DNA of 62,840 nucleotides, taken from positions 1 through 62,840 of the forward strand of contig CAILVI010000533.1 of NCBI GenBank assembly GCA_903837595.1, read 5' to 3'. The stretch is from an uncultured Thiodictyon sp. (GTDB taxonomy: Bacteria; Pseudomonadota; Gammaproteobacteria; Chromatiales; Chromatiaceae). The stretch's first letter is position 1. The number at the start of each line of letters is the position of its first letter. Made by a program: the position numbers and the translations under genes. Below the pieces are notes generated by a model, which saw nothing but the letters and a program-made list of their open reading frames with translations, did no database searches and was not told where the DNA came from. Positions 45,098 through 54,243 of the stretch are shown here, piece after piece.

Positions 45098-45332
45098 AGG
45101 CGGCCTCTTGGTCAAAACGAACGACTTCGACGTCGAGCAGTTTCTCAACAAGGTGTTGCCGTGACAGAAGTTCATCGATTGCGTCAAGCGTCTTGGCATG
45201 AAAATATCTTTCGCCACAGTCGGTGCATACTTCTGCTTGCACGTTCTCTACGATGTACAGCTTGCCGTTTAACCAATGCTGGCGCTTTACGGCTTTCAGC
45301 TTGGTCAGCCCATGACAACGCTCGCACTGCAT
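45096..45332 (-). CDS. YgiT/MqsA-type zinc-finger protein (orphan antitoxin)
   Basis: 78 residues from ATG 45332 (GAGG nine nt upstream). CERCHG and CTDCGERYF give the two CxxC pairs of the YgiT-type finger; the tail LSRQHLVEKLLDVEVVRFDQEAA is typical of those paired with DUF4258-type toxins. No toxin gene precedes or follows, and no C-terminal HTH is present. Confidence 0.8.
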   Translation of the reverse strand: MQCERCHGLTKLKAVKRQHWLNGKLYIVENVQAEVCTDCGERYFHAKTLDAIDELLSRQHLVEKLLDVEVVRFDQEAA

Positions 45333-45382
45333 GGCATTTACCTCATAAGGCATAAACGGTTATGATGATGAGACGCGCTCTG

Positions 45383-45465
45383 GCTCCCACGCTCCAGCGT
45401 GGGAGCAAGGCCCGACGCTCCAGCGTCGCGTGGCGCCACGGGCCGCTGGAGCGTGGGAACGAGAA
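45383..45465 (+). repeat. GCTCCCACGC palindromic repeat, copy 2
   Basis: Palindrome GCTCCCACGCTCCAGCGTGG, then GACGCTCCAGCGTC, then GTGGCGCCAC and GTGGGAACGAGAA. Nearly identical to copy 1, without its 27-nt extra block. Confidence 0.85.
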
Positions 45466-45526
45466 AAAAAGAAATTGAGCTTGGCCGCTTTTCCCCGTAA
45501 ATTCACCCTACCGGTGAAATTCCATC

Positions 45527-46534
45527 CTAAGAAATGAACTTATGGAGTAGATCGAAACATCTTTGTGCTATGTCAGCAGGTGTACCATTGGTGTTGGCAA
45601 GCGCCAGGAATGGAGGCTTTTGAAGGGTGTTTCCGAATGTGCTTGCGAAACGGGCTCGAATAATGCTGTGAACATCTTTGGCTGCTCCGGAAGTGGCTGC
45701 CATTGGTAGTACTACCTTGTTTTCAAGCAAAGCCAGGACGCCTGCGTACTGAGTATTCTTGCTGCCTCCACAGAGAACGACGATATCTGAATCCGTGATC
45801 AATTCGGGAATCCCTTCTTCTCGTTTCGCGTAGGCTGATTCAAGTTGAGTGCCGAAATTATGATGCGCTGAACGCCCTCGGCCGTAGTAGCATGTGAGAA
45901 AATCGTGTGGGTTTTTGGATTGCTGTGAAATGGATTCAGTTACGCCACGAGCAAAATGTTCGTCTACCCCAAGTGCCGTGCCGGACATTGCGAGGTACCG
46001 ATGTGCGCCGATCAGTTTTCCGAACTCGTAAGCAGCGTCAAATGCAATTGCATTGTATTGTGGATCGCGACCGCCAGTAACCATTATTGTAGGATTGGGT
46101 GTCTTAAGCTTTGGTGCAGTCGAACTCCCGGTCAGAGTTGCTGTCAGTTGTCCAAGGGCGTGGCGGTATTCGGCGACATTTCCGTGCTTGCGGAAATCGA
46201 CATATAGTTTGTCGGCAAGGAGCGGCGGAGCCGAATCCCATACGTCGTCAATGAGAAGCGGAATTACGGACGCCGACTTCTTGTTCACTGCGGCTGTGAC
46301 AGATGTGTTTGTTTCCCAAGTGGCCCACTCGGATGCGAGAAAACTATTCGATATGGCCAACATAACGAATTCGTTGTTAGCTAATCCGTCATTTATCCGG
46401 CCGACAATCGACTGTCCGGGTCTGATTTGCTCTTCATCGAGCCAAACTTGAATGCAATTCTCTCGTAGGTCGGCAGTCAATCGTCTGGCGAACGGTTTGT
46501 CGACGCTCGAATGGCTTAGGAAAGCGCTCGTCAT
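45527..46534 (-). CDS. TIR-SLOG domain protein
   Basis: 335 residues from the ATG at about 46534. TIR domain 1-125: MTSAFLSHSSVDKPFARRL start, WLDEEQIRPGQSI, and Glu74 in SEWATWE, the probable NADase Glu. SLOG/LOG Rossmann domain 149-335: IMVTGGRDP, AMSGTALGVDEHFARGV, IVVLCGGSKNT. TIR-SLOG proteins are predicted nucleotide-signalled immune effectors: SLOG senses a nucleotide, TIR degrades NAD+. AT-richer than flanks. No cognate signal synthase lies beside it. Confidence 0.82.
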   Translation of the reverse strand: MTSAFLSHSSVDKPFARRLTADLRENCIQVWLDEEQIRPGQSIVGRINDGLANNEFVMLAISNSFLASEWATWETNTSVTAAVNKKSASVIPLLIDDVWDSAPPLLADKLYVDFRKHGNVAEYRHALGQLTATLTGSSTAPKLKTPNPTIMVTGGRDPQYNAIAFDAAYEFGKLIGAHRYLAMSGTALGVDEHFARGVTESISQQSKNPHDFLTCYYGRGRSAHHNFGTQLESAYAKREEGIPELITDSDIVVLCGGSKNTQYAGVLALLENKVVLPMAATSGAAKDVHSIIRARFASTFGNTLQKPPFLALANTNGTPADIAQRCFDLLHKFIS

Positions 46535-47040
46535 TGTGTGCCCTTCAATTGTTATAGGTAGACACCGATGTCGGCTGCCCGATGTGTAGCCAGCGAGCAA
46601 ACGCCTAGCCCGGCGCAGTTGCTACCGAACTTAGAACATTTCCAACGACCCGTCAAGCTACAACGAAAAACGCAGTTCTCTTGGGACTCGTTTCGTGAAA
46701 TCGGCTGGCAAATTAGGTTTGCAGCTCCGGCGATTCGCGGCTGGCCGAGGCGCCCGCCAGCGGTCTATGCGCACTGGGCAGAGTTGGGCGGTGATACTCC
46801 GAAGGCGTTGGGCAGGGCGAGCGTCCAAGTCGGCATTGGGGCCGGGATGTAGGGTACGTTGAGGAACGAACCGCACCGTGGGCGGCTTGGTCATAGATCC
46901 GAGGGTCGAAGGTAAGGAGCGGGAAATCTGCTGGACCAAGTGTGTTCGGCGCACAGCGCCAGGATACAGGCGTGACACCGCGCAGCGGTGTCACGAGAAG
47001 AATCTCGCAGCGGTGTCACGAGAAGGTGTTTCACAAAAGC
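46535..47040. other. spacer with no recognisable gene
   Basis: About 500 bp between the TIR gene and the acnB terminator. It contains one 48-nt repeat (46947-46994). Frames on both strands give no family. Confidence 0.5.
46947..46994 (-). repeat. 48-nt double-hairpin repeat, inverted orientation
   Basis: GGCGCACAGCGCC, AGGATACAGG, CGTGACACCGCGC and GCGGTGTCACGAG; a second half-palindrome GCAGCGGTGTCACGAG follows at 47008-47023. Confidence 0.8.
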
Positions 47041-47093
47041 AAAACGGCCGGCCGGGGGAGCGCCCAGCGGGCGCTCCCCCGGCGGGCCGTTTT
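47041..47093 (-). terminator. Rho-independent terminator of acnB
   Basis: Left arm AAAACGGCC then GGGGGAGCGCCC; right arm GGGCGCTCCCCC then GGGCCGTTTT; three-base loop. About 25 bp of stem, A/T runs at both sides, directly after the acnB stop. Confidence 0.85.
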
Positions 47094-47096
47094 GCT

Positions 47097-49685
47097 TTAC
47101 GCCACGCCCTTCGCCGTCTCCGCATACTCCTCGATCTGATCAAAGTTCAGATACCGATACACGCTCGCCTTGTCCGAATCGATGATGCCCATCTCGGCCT
47201 GATACTCGGCGAGCGTCGGAATCCGCCCCAGCTTGGACGCAATCGCCGCCAGTTCGGCGGAGGCGAGATACACGTTGGTGTTCTTGCCCAGACGGTTGGG
47301 GAAGTTGCGGGTGCTGGTGGAGACCACGGTGGCGCCTTCGCGCACCTGCGCCTGGTTGCCCATGCACAGGCTGCAGCCGGGCATCTCGGTGCGCGCACCG
47401 GCCACGCCGAAGGTGAAGTAGTGGCCTTCCTTCACCAACTGGGTTTGGTCCATCTTGGTCGGCGGCGTCACCCACAGCTTGGTGGGCAGGTCGCGCTTGC
47501 CATCGAGCAGCTTGGCGGCGGCGCGGAAGTGGCCGATGTTGGTCATGCAGGAGCCGATGAAGACCTCGTCGATCTTGGTTCCGGCAACGGCGGACAGGGG
47601 CCTGGCGTCATCCGGGTCGTTCGGGCAGCAGAGGATGGGCTCCTTCAACTCATTGAGATCGATCTCGATGACGGCCGCGTACTCGGCGTCCTTGTCGGCG
47701 ACGAGCAGGCTGGGGTTGGCCAGCCAGGCCTCCACCGCCTTGATGCGGCGCTCCAGGGTGCGCTTGTCCTGGTAGCCGTCGGCGATCATGTTCTTCATCA
47801 GCACGATGTTGCTGGTGAGGTACTCCTTGATTGGCTCAGGGTTCAGCTTGATGGTGCAGCCGGCGGCCGAGCGCTCCGCGCTGGCGTCGGAGAGCTCAAA
47901 GGCCTGTTCGACCTTCAGATCCGGCAGGCCCTCGATCTCCAGGATGCGCCCGGAGAAGGCGTTGACCTTGCCGGCCTTGGCGACCGTCAAGAGCCCCGCC
48001 TTGATGGCATACATCGGGATGGCGTGGACCAGGTCACGCAGCGTGACGCCCGGCTGCATCTTGCCCTTGAAGCGGACCAGGACGGACTCGGGCATGTCCA
48101 GCGGCATGACGCCGGTGGCCGCACCGAAGGCGACCAGGCCGGAGCCGGCCGGGAAGCTGATGCCGATCGGGAAGCGGGTGTGGCTGTCGCCGCCGGTGCC
48201 GACGGTGTCGGGCAGCAGCAGGCGGTTGAGCCAGGAGTGGATGACGCCGTCGCCGGGGCGCAGGGCCACGCCGCCGCGGTTGCTCATGAAGGCCGGCAAC
48301 TCGCGGTGGGTCTTCACGTCGACCGGCTTGGGGTAGGCAGCGGTGTGGCAGAAGGACTGCATCACCAGATCGGCGCTGAAGCCCAGGCAGGCCAGGTCCT
48401 TCAGCTCGTCGCGGGTCATCGGGCCGGTCGTGTCCTGGCTGCCGACGGTGGTCATCTTGGGTTCGCAGTAGGTGCCGGGGCGCACGCCCTTGCCCTCGGG
48501 CAGGCCGCAGGCGCGCCCGACCATCTTCTGCGCCAGGGTGAAGCCCTTGCCGGTGTCCGCCGGGATGGCGGGCAGACGGAAGGTGGTGGCGGCGGGCAGC
48601 CCCAGGAACTCGCGCGCCCGGGCGGTCAGGCCGCGGCCGATGATCAGGTTGATGCGCCCGCCGGCCCGCACCTCGTCCAGGATCACGTCGCTCTTGAGTG
48701 CAAACTCGGCGACGGTGACGCCGTTCTTCACGACCTGGCCGTCGTAGGGGAGGATTTGGACGACATCGCCCATCTCCAACGCGGACACGTCCAGCTCGAT
48801 CGGCAGTGAGCCCGAGTCCTCCTGGGTGTTGAAGAAGATCGGTGCGATCTTGCCGCCCAGGGTCACGCCGCCGAAGCGCTTGTTCGGGACAAAGGGGATG
48901 TCCTGGCCGGTCGCCCAGACTACGCTGTTGGTCGCGCTCTTACGGCTGGAGCCGGTGCCGACCACGTCGCCGACATAGGCGACCAGGTTGCCCAGGGCCT
49001 TCAGGTCTTCGATGAACTTGATGGGGCCGCGCTTGCCGTCTTCCTCCGGCTTGAAGGCCGCGTCGGCACGGGTGTTCTTCAGCATCGCCAGATAGTGCAG
49101 CGGGATGTCCGGGCGGCTCCAGGCGTCCGGTGCGGGCGACAGGTCATCGGTGTTGGTTTCGCCGGGCACCTTGAAGACGGTGACGGTGATCGACTTCGGC
49201 ACTTCCGGACGGCTGGTGAACCACTCGGCATCGGCCCAGCTCTGGATGACTTCCTTGGCCTTGGCGTTGCCGGCCTTGGCCTTGTCCGCCACGTCGTTGA
49301 AGAAGTCGAACATCAGGAGCGTCTTCTTCAGACCCTCGGCGGCGACGGCGGCCACCTCGGCGTCGTCCAGCAGCTCGATCAGCGGGTGTACGTTGTAGCC
49401 GCCCACCATGGTGCCCAGGAGCTCGGTGGCCTTGGTCTTGTCGATCAGGTCGACCTTCACGTCGCCGTGCGCCACCGCGGCCAGAAAGCTGGCCTTGACC
49501 TTGGCCGCGTCGTCCACGCCCGGGGGCACCCGGTGGGTCAGGAGATCCATCAGGAAGGCGCCATCGCTGCCCGAAGGGTCCTTGATCAGTTCGATCAGAT
49601 CGGCGGTCTGCGAGGCGCTCAGCGGCAGCGGCGGGATGCCGAGCGCGGTGCGCTCGGCCGCGTGTTGGAGATAGGCTTGCAACAT
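47097..49685 (-). CDS. acnB: aconitate hydratase B
   Basis: TCA and glyoxylate cycle enzyme isomerising citrate and isocitrate. 862 residues from ATG 49685. Starts [21 protein letters not shown], with the HEAT-like N-terminal domain of AcnB; cluster cysteines appear in [11 protein letters not shown] and [24 protein letters not shown] and [11 protein letters not shown] are active-site loops. Monocistronic, ending in a strong hairpin. Confidence 0.97.
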   Translation of the reverse strand: MLQAYLQHAAERTALGIPPLPLSASQTADLIELIKDPSGSDGAFLMDLLTHRVPPGVDDAAKVKASFLAAVAHGDVKVDLIDKTKATELLGTMVGGYNVHPLIELLDDAEVAAVAAEGLKKTLLMFDFFNDVADKAKAGNAKAKEVIQSWADAEWFTSRPEVPKSITVTVFKVPGETNTDDLSPAPDAWSRPDIPLHYLAMLKNTRADAAFKPEEDGKRGPIKFIEDLKALGNLVAYVGDVVGTGSSRKSATNSVVWATGQDIPFVPNKRFGGVTLGGKIAPIFFNTQEDSGSLPIELDVSALEMGDVVQILPYDGQVVKNGVTVAEFALKSDVILDEVRAGGRINLIIGRGLTARAREFLGLPAATTFRLPAIPADTGKGFTLAQKMVGRACGLPEGKGVRPGTYCEPKMTTVGSQDTTGPMTRDELKDLACLGFSADLVMQSFCHTAAYPKPVDVKTHRELPAFMSNRGGVALRPGDGVIHSWLNRLLLPDTVGTGGDSHTRFPIGISFPAGSGLVAFGAATGVMPLDMPESVLVRFKGKMQPGVTLRDLVHAIPMYAIKAGLLTVAKAGKVNAFSGRILEIEGLPDLKVEQAFELSDASAERSAAGCTIKLNPEPIKEYLTSNIVLMKNMIADGYQDKRTLERRIKAVEAWLANPSLLVADKDAEYAAVIEIDLNELKEPILCCPNDPDDARPLSAVAGTKIDEVFIGSCMTNIGHFRAAAKLLDGKRDLPTKLWVTPPTKMDQTQLVKEGHYFTFGVAGARTEMPGCSLCMGNQAQVREGATVVSTSTRNFPNRLGKNTNVYLASAELAAIASKLGRIPTLAEYQAEMGIIDSDKASVYRYLNFDQIEEYAETAKGVA

Positions 49686-49937
49686 CTCGGGGGCTCCTGT
49701 GGAACAATGTGCGGAAGGGCGGTGGGTGCTGAGGACCGCGTTGGCAGGTCTGCAGGCCAATCGGCCATTTTATGCCTTATGGAAGATCGACGCCCAATTC
49801 TCAACCTTTCGGAATCAGCAGGCAGTTTAGGGCCAGTGTTGGGGTCTGCGCCAAGGCCCTGGAGATATCTAGTCGTTACAAACGGGGTCTGATAAGTTTA
49901 CAATCGAACCTTCTAAGTGACGTGAAGGAGGGTTTCG

Positions 49938-50987
49938 GTGGACATCGCCAAGACGAAAAAAAAATCCCAGGCCATTCGCCGCCACCTGATCGACGCCGTG
50001 CGGTCCGGGCGGGCGGATATCGTCGCTGAAGCGTGCGAGCAGTTCGGAATCACCCGCCAAGCCGTCCACCGACACTTCACCCACCTGACCCGGGAGGGCT
50101 TCCTGGAGGCTCTTGGCACGACTCGCGGTCGCACCTATCGGCTCGGTCCTAAACGGCAACAATCCGGTGTCTACGCCCTGGGGGCCATCGCGGAGGACCG
50201 CGTGTACGCCAGCGACTTCGCCTATATCGTTGACGGGTTGGCGAAGAACGTCCAGGGCATCTGGCATTACGGTTTTACTGAGATGCTGAACAATGCCATC
50301 GACCATTCTAGTGGGAACCAAGTTGCGATCACGGCACTTCGTGACGACGAATGGCTGATGCTGGATATTCGGGATGATGGTGAGGGCATCTTCAGGCGCA
50401 TCGCCCGCTTGATGGACCTCGGCGACCCGCGGGAAGCGATCCTGGAGTTGAGTAAAGGCAAGCTCACGACTGATCCCGCGAACCACACGGGTGAGGGGAT
50501 CTTTTTTACGTCCAGGGCCTTCGATTTCTTCCAGATCGCCTCCGGCGACTTGGCGTTTAGTCACGACGATAAGTACGAAAAAGATCTTCTTGTTCATCTC
50601 AAAGATGAGGCCGGTGGAACCACGGTGAACATGCTCCTTTCGCCAACGACTGAACGCACCCTAGACTCGGTATTCAACGAATACACCGATGCCGAAACAC
50701 TCGACTTCTCAAAGACCATCGTCCCCGTCCGTTTAGCGCTCTACGAGGGGGTTCAACTCGTCTCTCGCTCTCAGGCGAAGCGCATCATGAATCGCATTGA
50801 GCGTTTCACAAGCGTTATACTGGATTTCGAGGGGGTTGACACGGTCGGACGCTCATTCGTGGATGAGATATTCCGCGTGTTCGCACGTAACCACCCTGCG
50901 ATCACCATCACCCCATTCAACATGAGTCCTGAAGTACAACAGGAAGTGGCGCGCGTCGCCGGCCCGGGGGCCGGGGTGCCGATGTGA
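49938..50987 (+). CDS. HTH / HATPase / DUF4325 regulator
   Basis: 349 residues from GTG, with an excellent AAGGAGG seven nt upstream. N-terminal winged helix (20-75: EACEQFGITRQAVHRHFTHLTREGFL), GHKL ATPase (95-215: N-box FTEMLNNAIDHS, G-box DIRDDGEGI, lid GEGIFFTSR), and C-terminal STAS-like DUF4325 (260-345: VSRSQAKRIMNRIERF, LDFEGVDTVGRSFVDEIFR). Looks like a one-protein fusion of anti-sigma kinase and antagonist modules with a DNA-binding part. Function unknown. Confidence 0.85.
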   Translation: MDIAKTKKKSQAIRRHLIDAVRSGRADIVAEACEQFGITRQAVHRHFTHLTREGFLEALGTTRGRTYRLGPKRQQSGVYALGAIAEDRVYASDFAYIVDGLAKNVQGIWHYGFTEMLNNAIDHSSGNQVAITALRDDEWLMLDIRDDGEGIFRRIARLMDLGDPREAILELSKGKLTTDPANHTGEGIFFTSRAFDFFQIASGDLAFSHDDKYEKDLLVHLKDEAGGTTVNMLLSPTTERTLDSVFNEYTDAETLDFSKTIVPVRLALYEGVQLVSRSQAKRIMNRIERFTSVILDFEGVDTVGRSFVDEIFRVFARNHPAITITPFNMSPEVQQEVARVAGPGAGVPM

Positions 50988-51021
50988 ATCCGCTACCCGC
51001 CATCGCAACGGCTAAACGAAC

Positions 51022-52695
51022 TTGACCATACTCAACCGGCCCACCCAATCGGTGAATGATGCGGCCACCGCGACGGTTACCGCGGATGAAGCGCTGCCGT
51101 CCCGCTCGCCTGGCATTACCAGCCGCGTGATGGCCTTGGGCATGGCCGTTATTCTGCTCAACTCGCTCGCTCTGTTTTTAATACTCAGCAATTATCTGCG
51201 TAAAGACCTCACCACGCTGACTGCCACCCAACTGGTGACAATCGCCAATTATGTTGCCAGGGGCGTCGACCAGGACATCGTGGATCGCCGGGATATGCTG
51301 GAGCATGTGGCCAAACAATTCCAGTTGCCGCTGCTTCACGAGCCGGCACGGTTGCAGGCCTGGCTGGGCGAACGCCACGAGGTCAATCCATTGTTCTCCA
51401 GAGGCTTGCTGGTCGTTGATCGGGCCGGGGTCGTGCTGGCGGACTACCCGTCGGTGCCGGAGCGCGTCGGTATGTCGTTCGCCGATCGCGACTATTTCCA
51501 ACAGGCCATACAAGGCGGCTTCGCCATCGGCCGACCCGTCTTCGGGCGCGCCTCCAGAGTCGCGGTCCTGCCGATGGGCACACCGTTGCGCGACGGCGCC
51601 GGCGCCGTCCAGGCCATTTTGGTTGGGGTGTCCGCGCTGCAATCCGCGAATTTTATCAAAGATTTTTATAGCACCCGCGTCGGTGCCAGCGGTGGGCTGG
51701 TGCTGGTATCCCCGCGTGATCGCTTGTTCATCGGCTCCTCGACTGATCTGGCCATCACGCTCCAGCCGACGCCGCCCGCCGGCGTGCATCAGCAGCACGA
51801 TCGGGCGATGCAGGGGTTTCGTGGCGTGGGTATCGATATCAACTCGCTGGGTGTCGAAGAATTGGCCGCCATCGCCTCGGTGCCCAGCAGCGGCTGGTTT
51901 GTCGTGGCCCGCATAATGACCAGCGAGTTGTTTGCACCGATCGCCCGTTTGCGCAATTTCATCTTGATCGCCACCGCCATCCTGGTCCCCATTTTCCTGC
52001 TTATCATGGGCCTTGGTCTGCGCTACCAATTGCGCCCGCTGCGCCACGCCGCCCAACATGCCGAACGTATGACGCGGGGCGAAATTCCACTCGCACCGCT
52101 GCCCTTGATACGCCGGGATGAAGTCGGTCATCTGACGGCGGCATTCAATGGTGTATTGGCCCGGCTGTTGGCCAGCCGGGCGGAGTTGGAGCACAGTGCA
52201 AACCACGATGGACTGACGGGTTTGCCAAACCGCCAGCTCCTGGCAGACCGGATGCAGCAAGCGCTGGGGCGCGCACGACGCGGCGAACAGCAAGTCGCGC
52301 TCCTGTTTCTCGATTTGGACGGATTCAAGACCATCAACGACCGCTGGGGGCACATTGCTGGGGACGCGGCCCTCTGTGAGGTGGCCGCTCGCTTGGGCTC
52401 CGTGCTGCGTTGCGAAGACACCTTGGCGCGGGTGGGCGGGGATGAGTTTGTCATCCTGTTGACCGACCTGGGAGAGCGCGCCGACAGCTTGGTGGAGGCG
52501 GTGGCCAAGAAATGCCTCGGCGTTTTTGAGTCCCCGTTTTTCATCTCTGGGCAATGGTGCCGGTTGGGAACCTCGATCGGTATTGCAATCGGTCGTGGCG
52601 AATGTGCGGTGGAGGAATTGTTGTGTGTCGCCGACGCGGCGATGTATCGCGCCAAGGAGGCGGGGCGAGGGTGCTTTTTCTGGGCCGGAGAATAG
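51022..52695 (+). CDS. dCache-HAMP-GGDEF diguanylate cyclase
   Basis: 557 residues. Helix at about 35-58, periplasmic dCache domain (60-300) with the typical RDYFQQAI and GRPVFGR, second helix 307-332, HAMP 333-385, GGDEF 390-555 with VGGDEF. I-site: RCEDTL, RxxD-like RCED five residues ahead. TTG start at 51022; GTG at 51052 is an alternative. Senses a small ligand outside and makes c-di-GMP inside. Confidence 0.92.
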   Translation: MTILNRPTQSVNDAATATVTADEALPSRSPGITSRVMALGMAVILLNSLALFLILSNYLRKDLTTLTATQLVTIANYVARGVDQDIVDRRDMLEHVAKQFQLPLLHEPARLQAWLGERHEVNPLFSRGLLVVDRAGVVLADYPSVPERVGMSFADRDYFQQAIQGGFAIGRPVFGRASRVAVLPMGTPLRDGAGAVQAILVGVSALQSANFIKDFYSTRVGASGGLVLVSPRDRLFIGSSTDLAITLQPTPPAGVHQQHDRAMQGFRGVGIDINSLGVEELAAIASVPSSGWFVVARIMTSELFAPIARLRNFILIATAILVPIFLLIMGLGLRYQLRPLRHAAQHAERMTRGEIPLAPLPLIRRDEVGHLTAAFNGVLARLLASRAELEHSANHDGLTGLPNRQLLADRMQQALGRARRGEQQVALLFLDLDGFKTINDRWGHIAGDAALCEVAARLGSVLRCEDTLARVGGDEFVILLTDLGERADSLVEAVAKKCLGVFESPFFISGQWCRLGTSIGIAIGRGECAVEELLCVADAAMYRAKEAGRGCFFWAGE

Positions 52696-52700
52696 CGTAA

Positions 52701-53090
52701 GTGGCAGATAATTGGATGCACTCGGGCTGCGTCCTCGCGGCTGCGCTGCTGCTGGGTGCCACGGTCGCCGCCGGCGCCTCCGCGGGTGCCCCTGCTGTCA
52801 TCGCCTTCGACCTGAACCGTCTGGATGCCGCTGGGCTCCAAGGGCCGCCGGACGGGCGGCGCGCCCTCGACTACGAGTTCTGCATCCCACGGGGTCAGGG
52901 GCCGCGGGAGCAGGTAGCGGCGATCGACCCCAGCGCCCGCTTTCAACCGGGCAGTCGCGGGCGGATCGGCTGCGGGTCCGACCAGGTTCTGGTGCTGGGC
53001 AACACCCATCAGCCCGATCATCGGCAGATCCTGCAGCGTCTCGCCGGTCTGCCCTATGTGGTGCGGATTGCGGAGGCGCTCTTCGAGTGA
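52701..53090 (+). CDS. small exported protein of unknown function
   Basis: 129 residues from GTG, or 124 from ATG 52716, which gives a cleaner signal peptide (SGCVLAAALLLGATVAAGASA). The mature part has two Cys (EFCIPRG, GCGSDQVL) and includes QILQRLAGLPYVVRIAEALFE at the end. Five bp after the diguanylate cyclase. The pattern looks like a conserved but undescribed periplasmic protein. Confidence 0.6.
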   Translation: MADNWMHSGCVLAAALLLGATVAAGASAGAPAVIAFDLNRLDAAGLQGPPDGRRALDYEFCIPRGQGPREQVAAIDPSARFQPGSRGRIGCGSDQVLVLGNTHQPDHRQILQRLAGLPYVVRIAEALFE

Positions 53091-53192
53091 GTGTCCGTAG
53101 TGTGGACGAAGACGCGCGGAACACGGACGAGAATCGCGGGTAAAATGGGCGCGTAAACTGCGCGTCTTCGCGCGACAACGGCACTTTCCAGG

Positions 53193-54158
53193 ATGACCAC
53201 TCCCGAGTCCACCCCCCGCCCGGCTTCCACCCCCCCTCAGCCGCTCCTCTGGCACCCCCGGTACTGGCCGAGTTGGTTCGTCGTGGGCATCGCCTATGCC
53301 TTGGGTCGGCTCCCGTTTCCGTTGCTGTGGGCCTTGGGCCAGGGGCTTGGGCGGCTCGGTTACCGCCTGGCGCCGGACCGGTGTGAGGTCGCCCGCCGCA
53401 ACCTGAGCGCCTGTCTACCCGACACCCCACCGGCCCAGCGCGAGCGCATCCTGCGCGCCCACTTCGGCTGGCTGGGGGTCGCCTCGCTGACTCAGAGCGT
53501 GGTCTGGGGGGCCTCGCGGGCGCGCCTCAAGCGTCTGGTGCGCATCCGTAATCGTGAATTCATCGACAGCTGCATCGCCGCCGGCCGGCCGGTGATCGTC
53601 CTGGTGCCGCACTTTGTCGGGCTGGAATTGGGCGGCGCGGCCTTCACCGGGCTCGTCCACGCCGGGGTCTATATGTACCAGAAGATCCGCGACCCGGTGG
53701 TGGATCGGCAGGTGATGCGGGCGCGCCGCCAGTATGGGAGCGTCTCCATCGAGCGCAGCGACGACCTGCGCGGTCTGATCCGCGAGGTGCGTCGGGGCAC
53801 GCCCTTCTTTTACCTGCCCGATCAGGACGGCGGGCGCCGTGGTATCTTCGTCCCCTTCTGCGGTGTGCCGGCCTCCACCGTCCCGATGCTCGGGCGCTTC
53901 GCCGCCATGGCCGGGGCCGTGGTGATCCCGACCTTCGCCCGCTATCTGCCCTGGGGTCGCGGTCTGGAGCTCACCTTCGCCCCGCCGCTGGAGCCCTTTC
54001 CCACCGGGGACCAGGCGGCCGATGCGGCCCTGATGAACCGGGTGATCGAGACGCGCATCCGCATCATGCCGGAGCAATATTTTTGGGTGCATCGCCGCTT
54101 CAAGACCCGTCCCCCGGGCGAGCCGCCCTTCTACCCGCCAAAACGGCGCCGTCGGTAA
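53193..54158 (+). CDS. lysophospholipid acyltransferase, LpxL/HtrB family
   Basis: 321 residues. Signal-anchor helix near 25-50; HFVGLE (HX4E catalytic pair, about 134-139), YQKIRDPVVD, FFYLPDQDGG and VIPTFARYL are LpxL-type motifs. Adds a secondary acyl chain to lipid A or a related acceptor at the inner membrane. Length normal. Which acyl position is unknown. Confidence 0.92.
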   Translation: MTTPESTPRPASTPPQPLLWHPRYWPSWFVVGIAYALGRLPFPLLWALGQGLGRLGYRLAPDRCEVARRNLSACLPDTPPAQRERILRAHFGWLGVASLTQSVVWGASRARLKRLVRIRNREFIDSCIAAGRPVIVLVPHFVGLELGGAAFTGLVHAGVYMYQKIRDPVVDRQVMRARRQYGSVSIERSDDLRGLIREVRRGTPFFYLPDQDGGRRGIFVPFCGVPASTVPMLGRFAAMAGAVVIPTFARYLPWGRGLELTFAPPLEPFPTGDQAADAALMNRVIETRIRIMPEQYFWVHRRFKTRPPGEPPFYPPKRRRR

Positions 54159-54243
54159 GGTGGGCTCCGGCGCCGTCGATCGGCCTGGATGGTCGGGGCA
54201 CCGGGGCCTCGAAGGGATTGGCTGCTCGGCTACGTCTCCGAAA

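Noticed and set aside
46568-46852. 94-codon plus-strand frame upstream of the acnB terminator
   Set aside because: No family character and no ribosome binding site.
46878-48809. 643-codon open frame on the plus strand across acnB
   Set aside because: It is antisense to a full-length, conserved acnB, is Gly/Ala/His-rich and matches no family; a typical GC-rich shadow.
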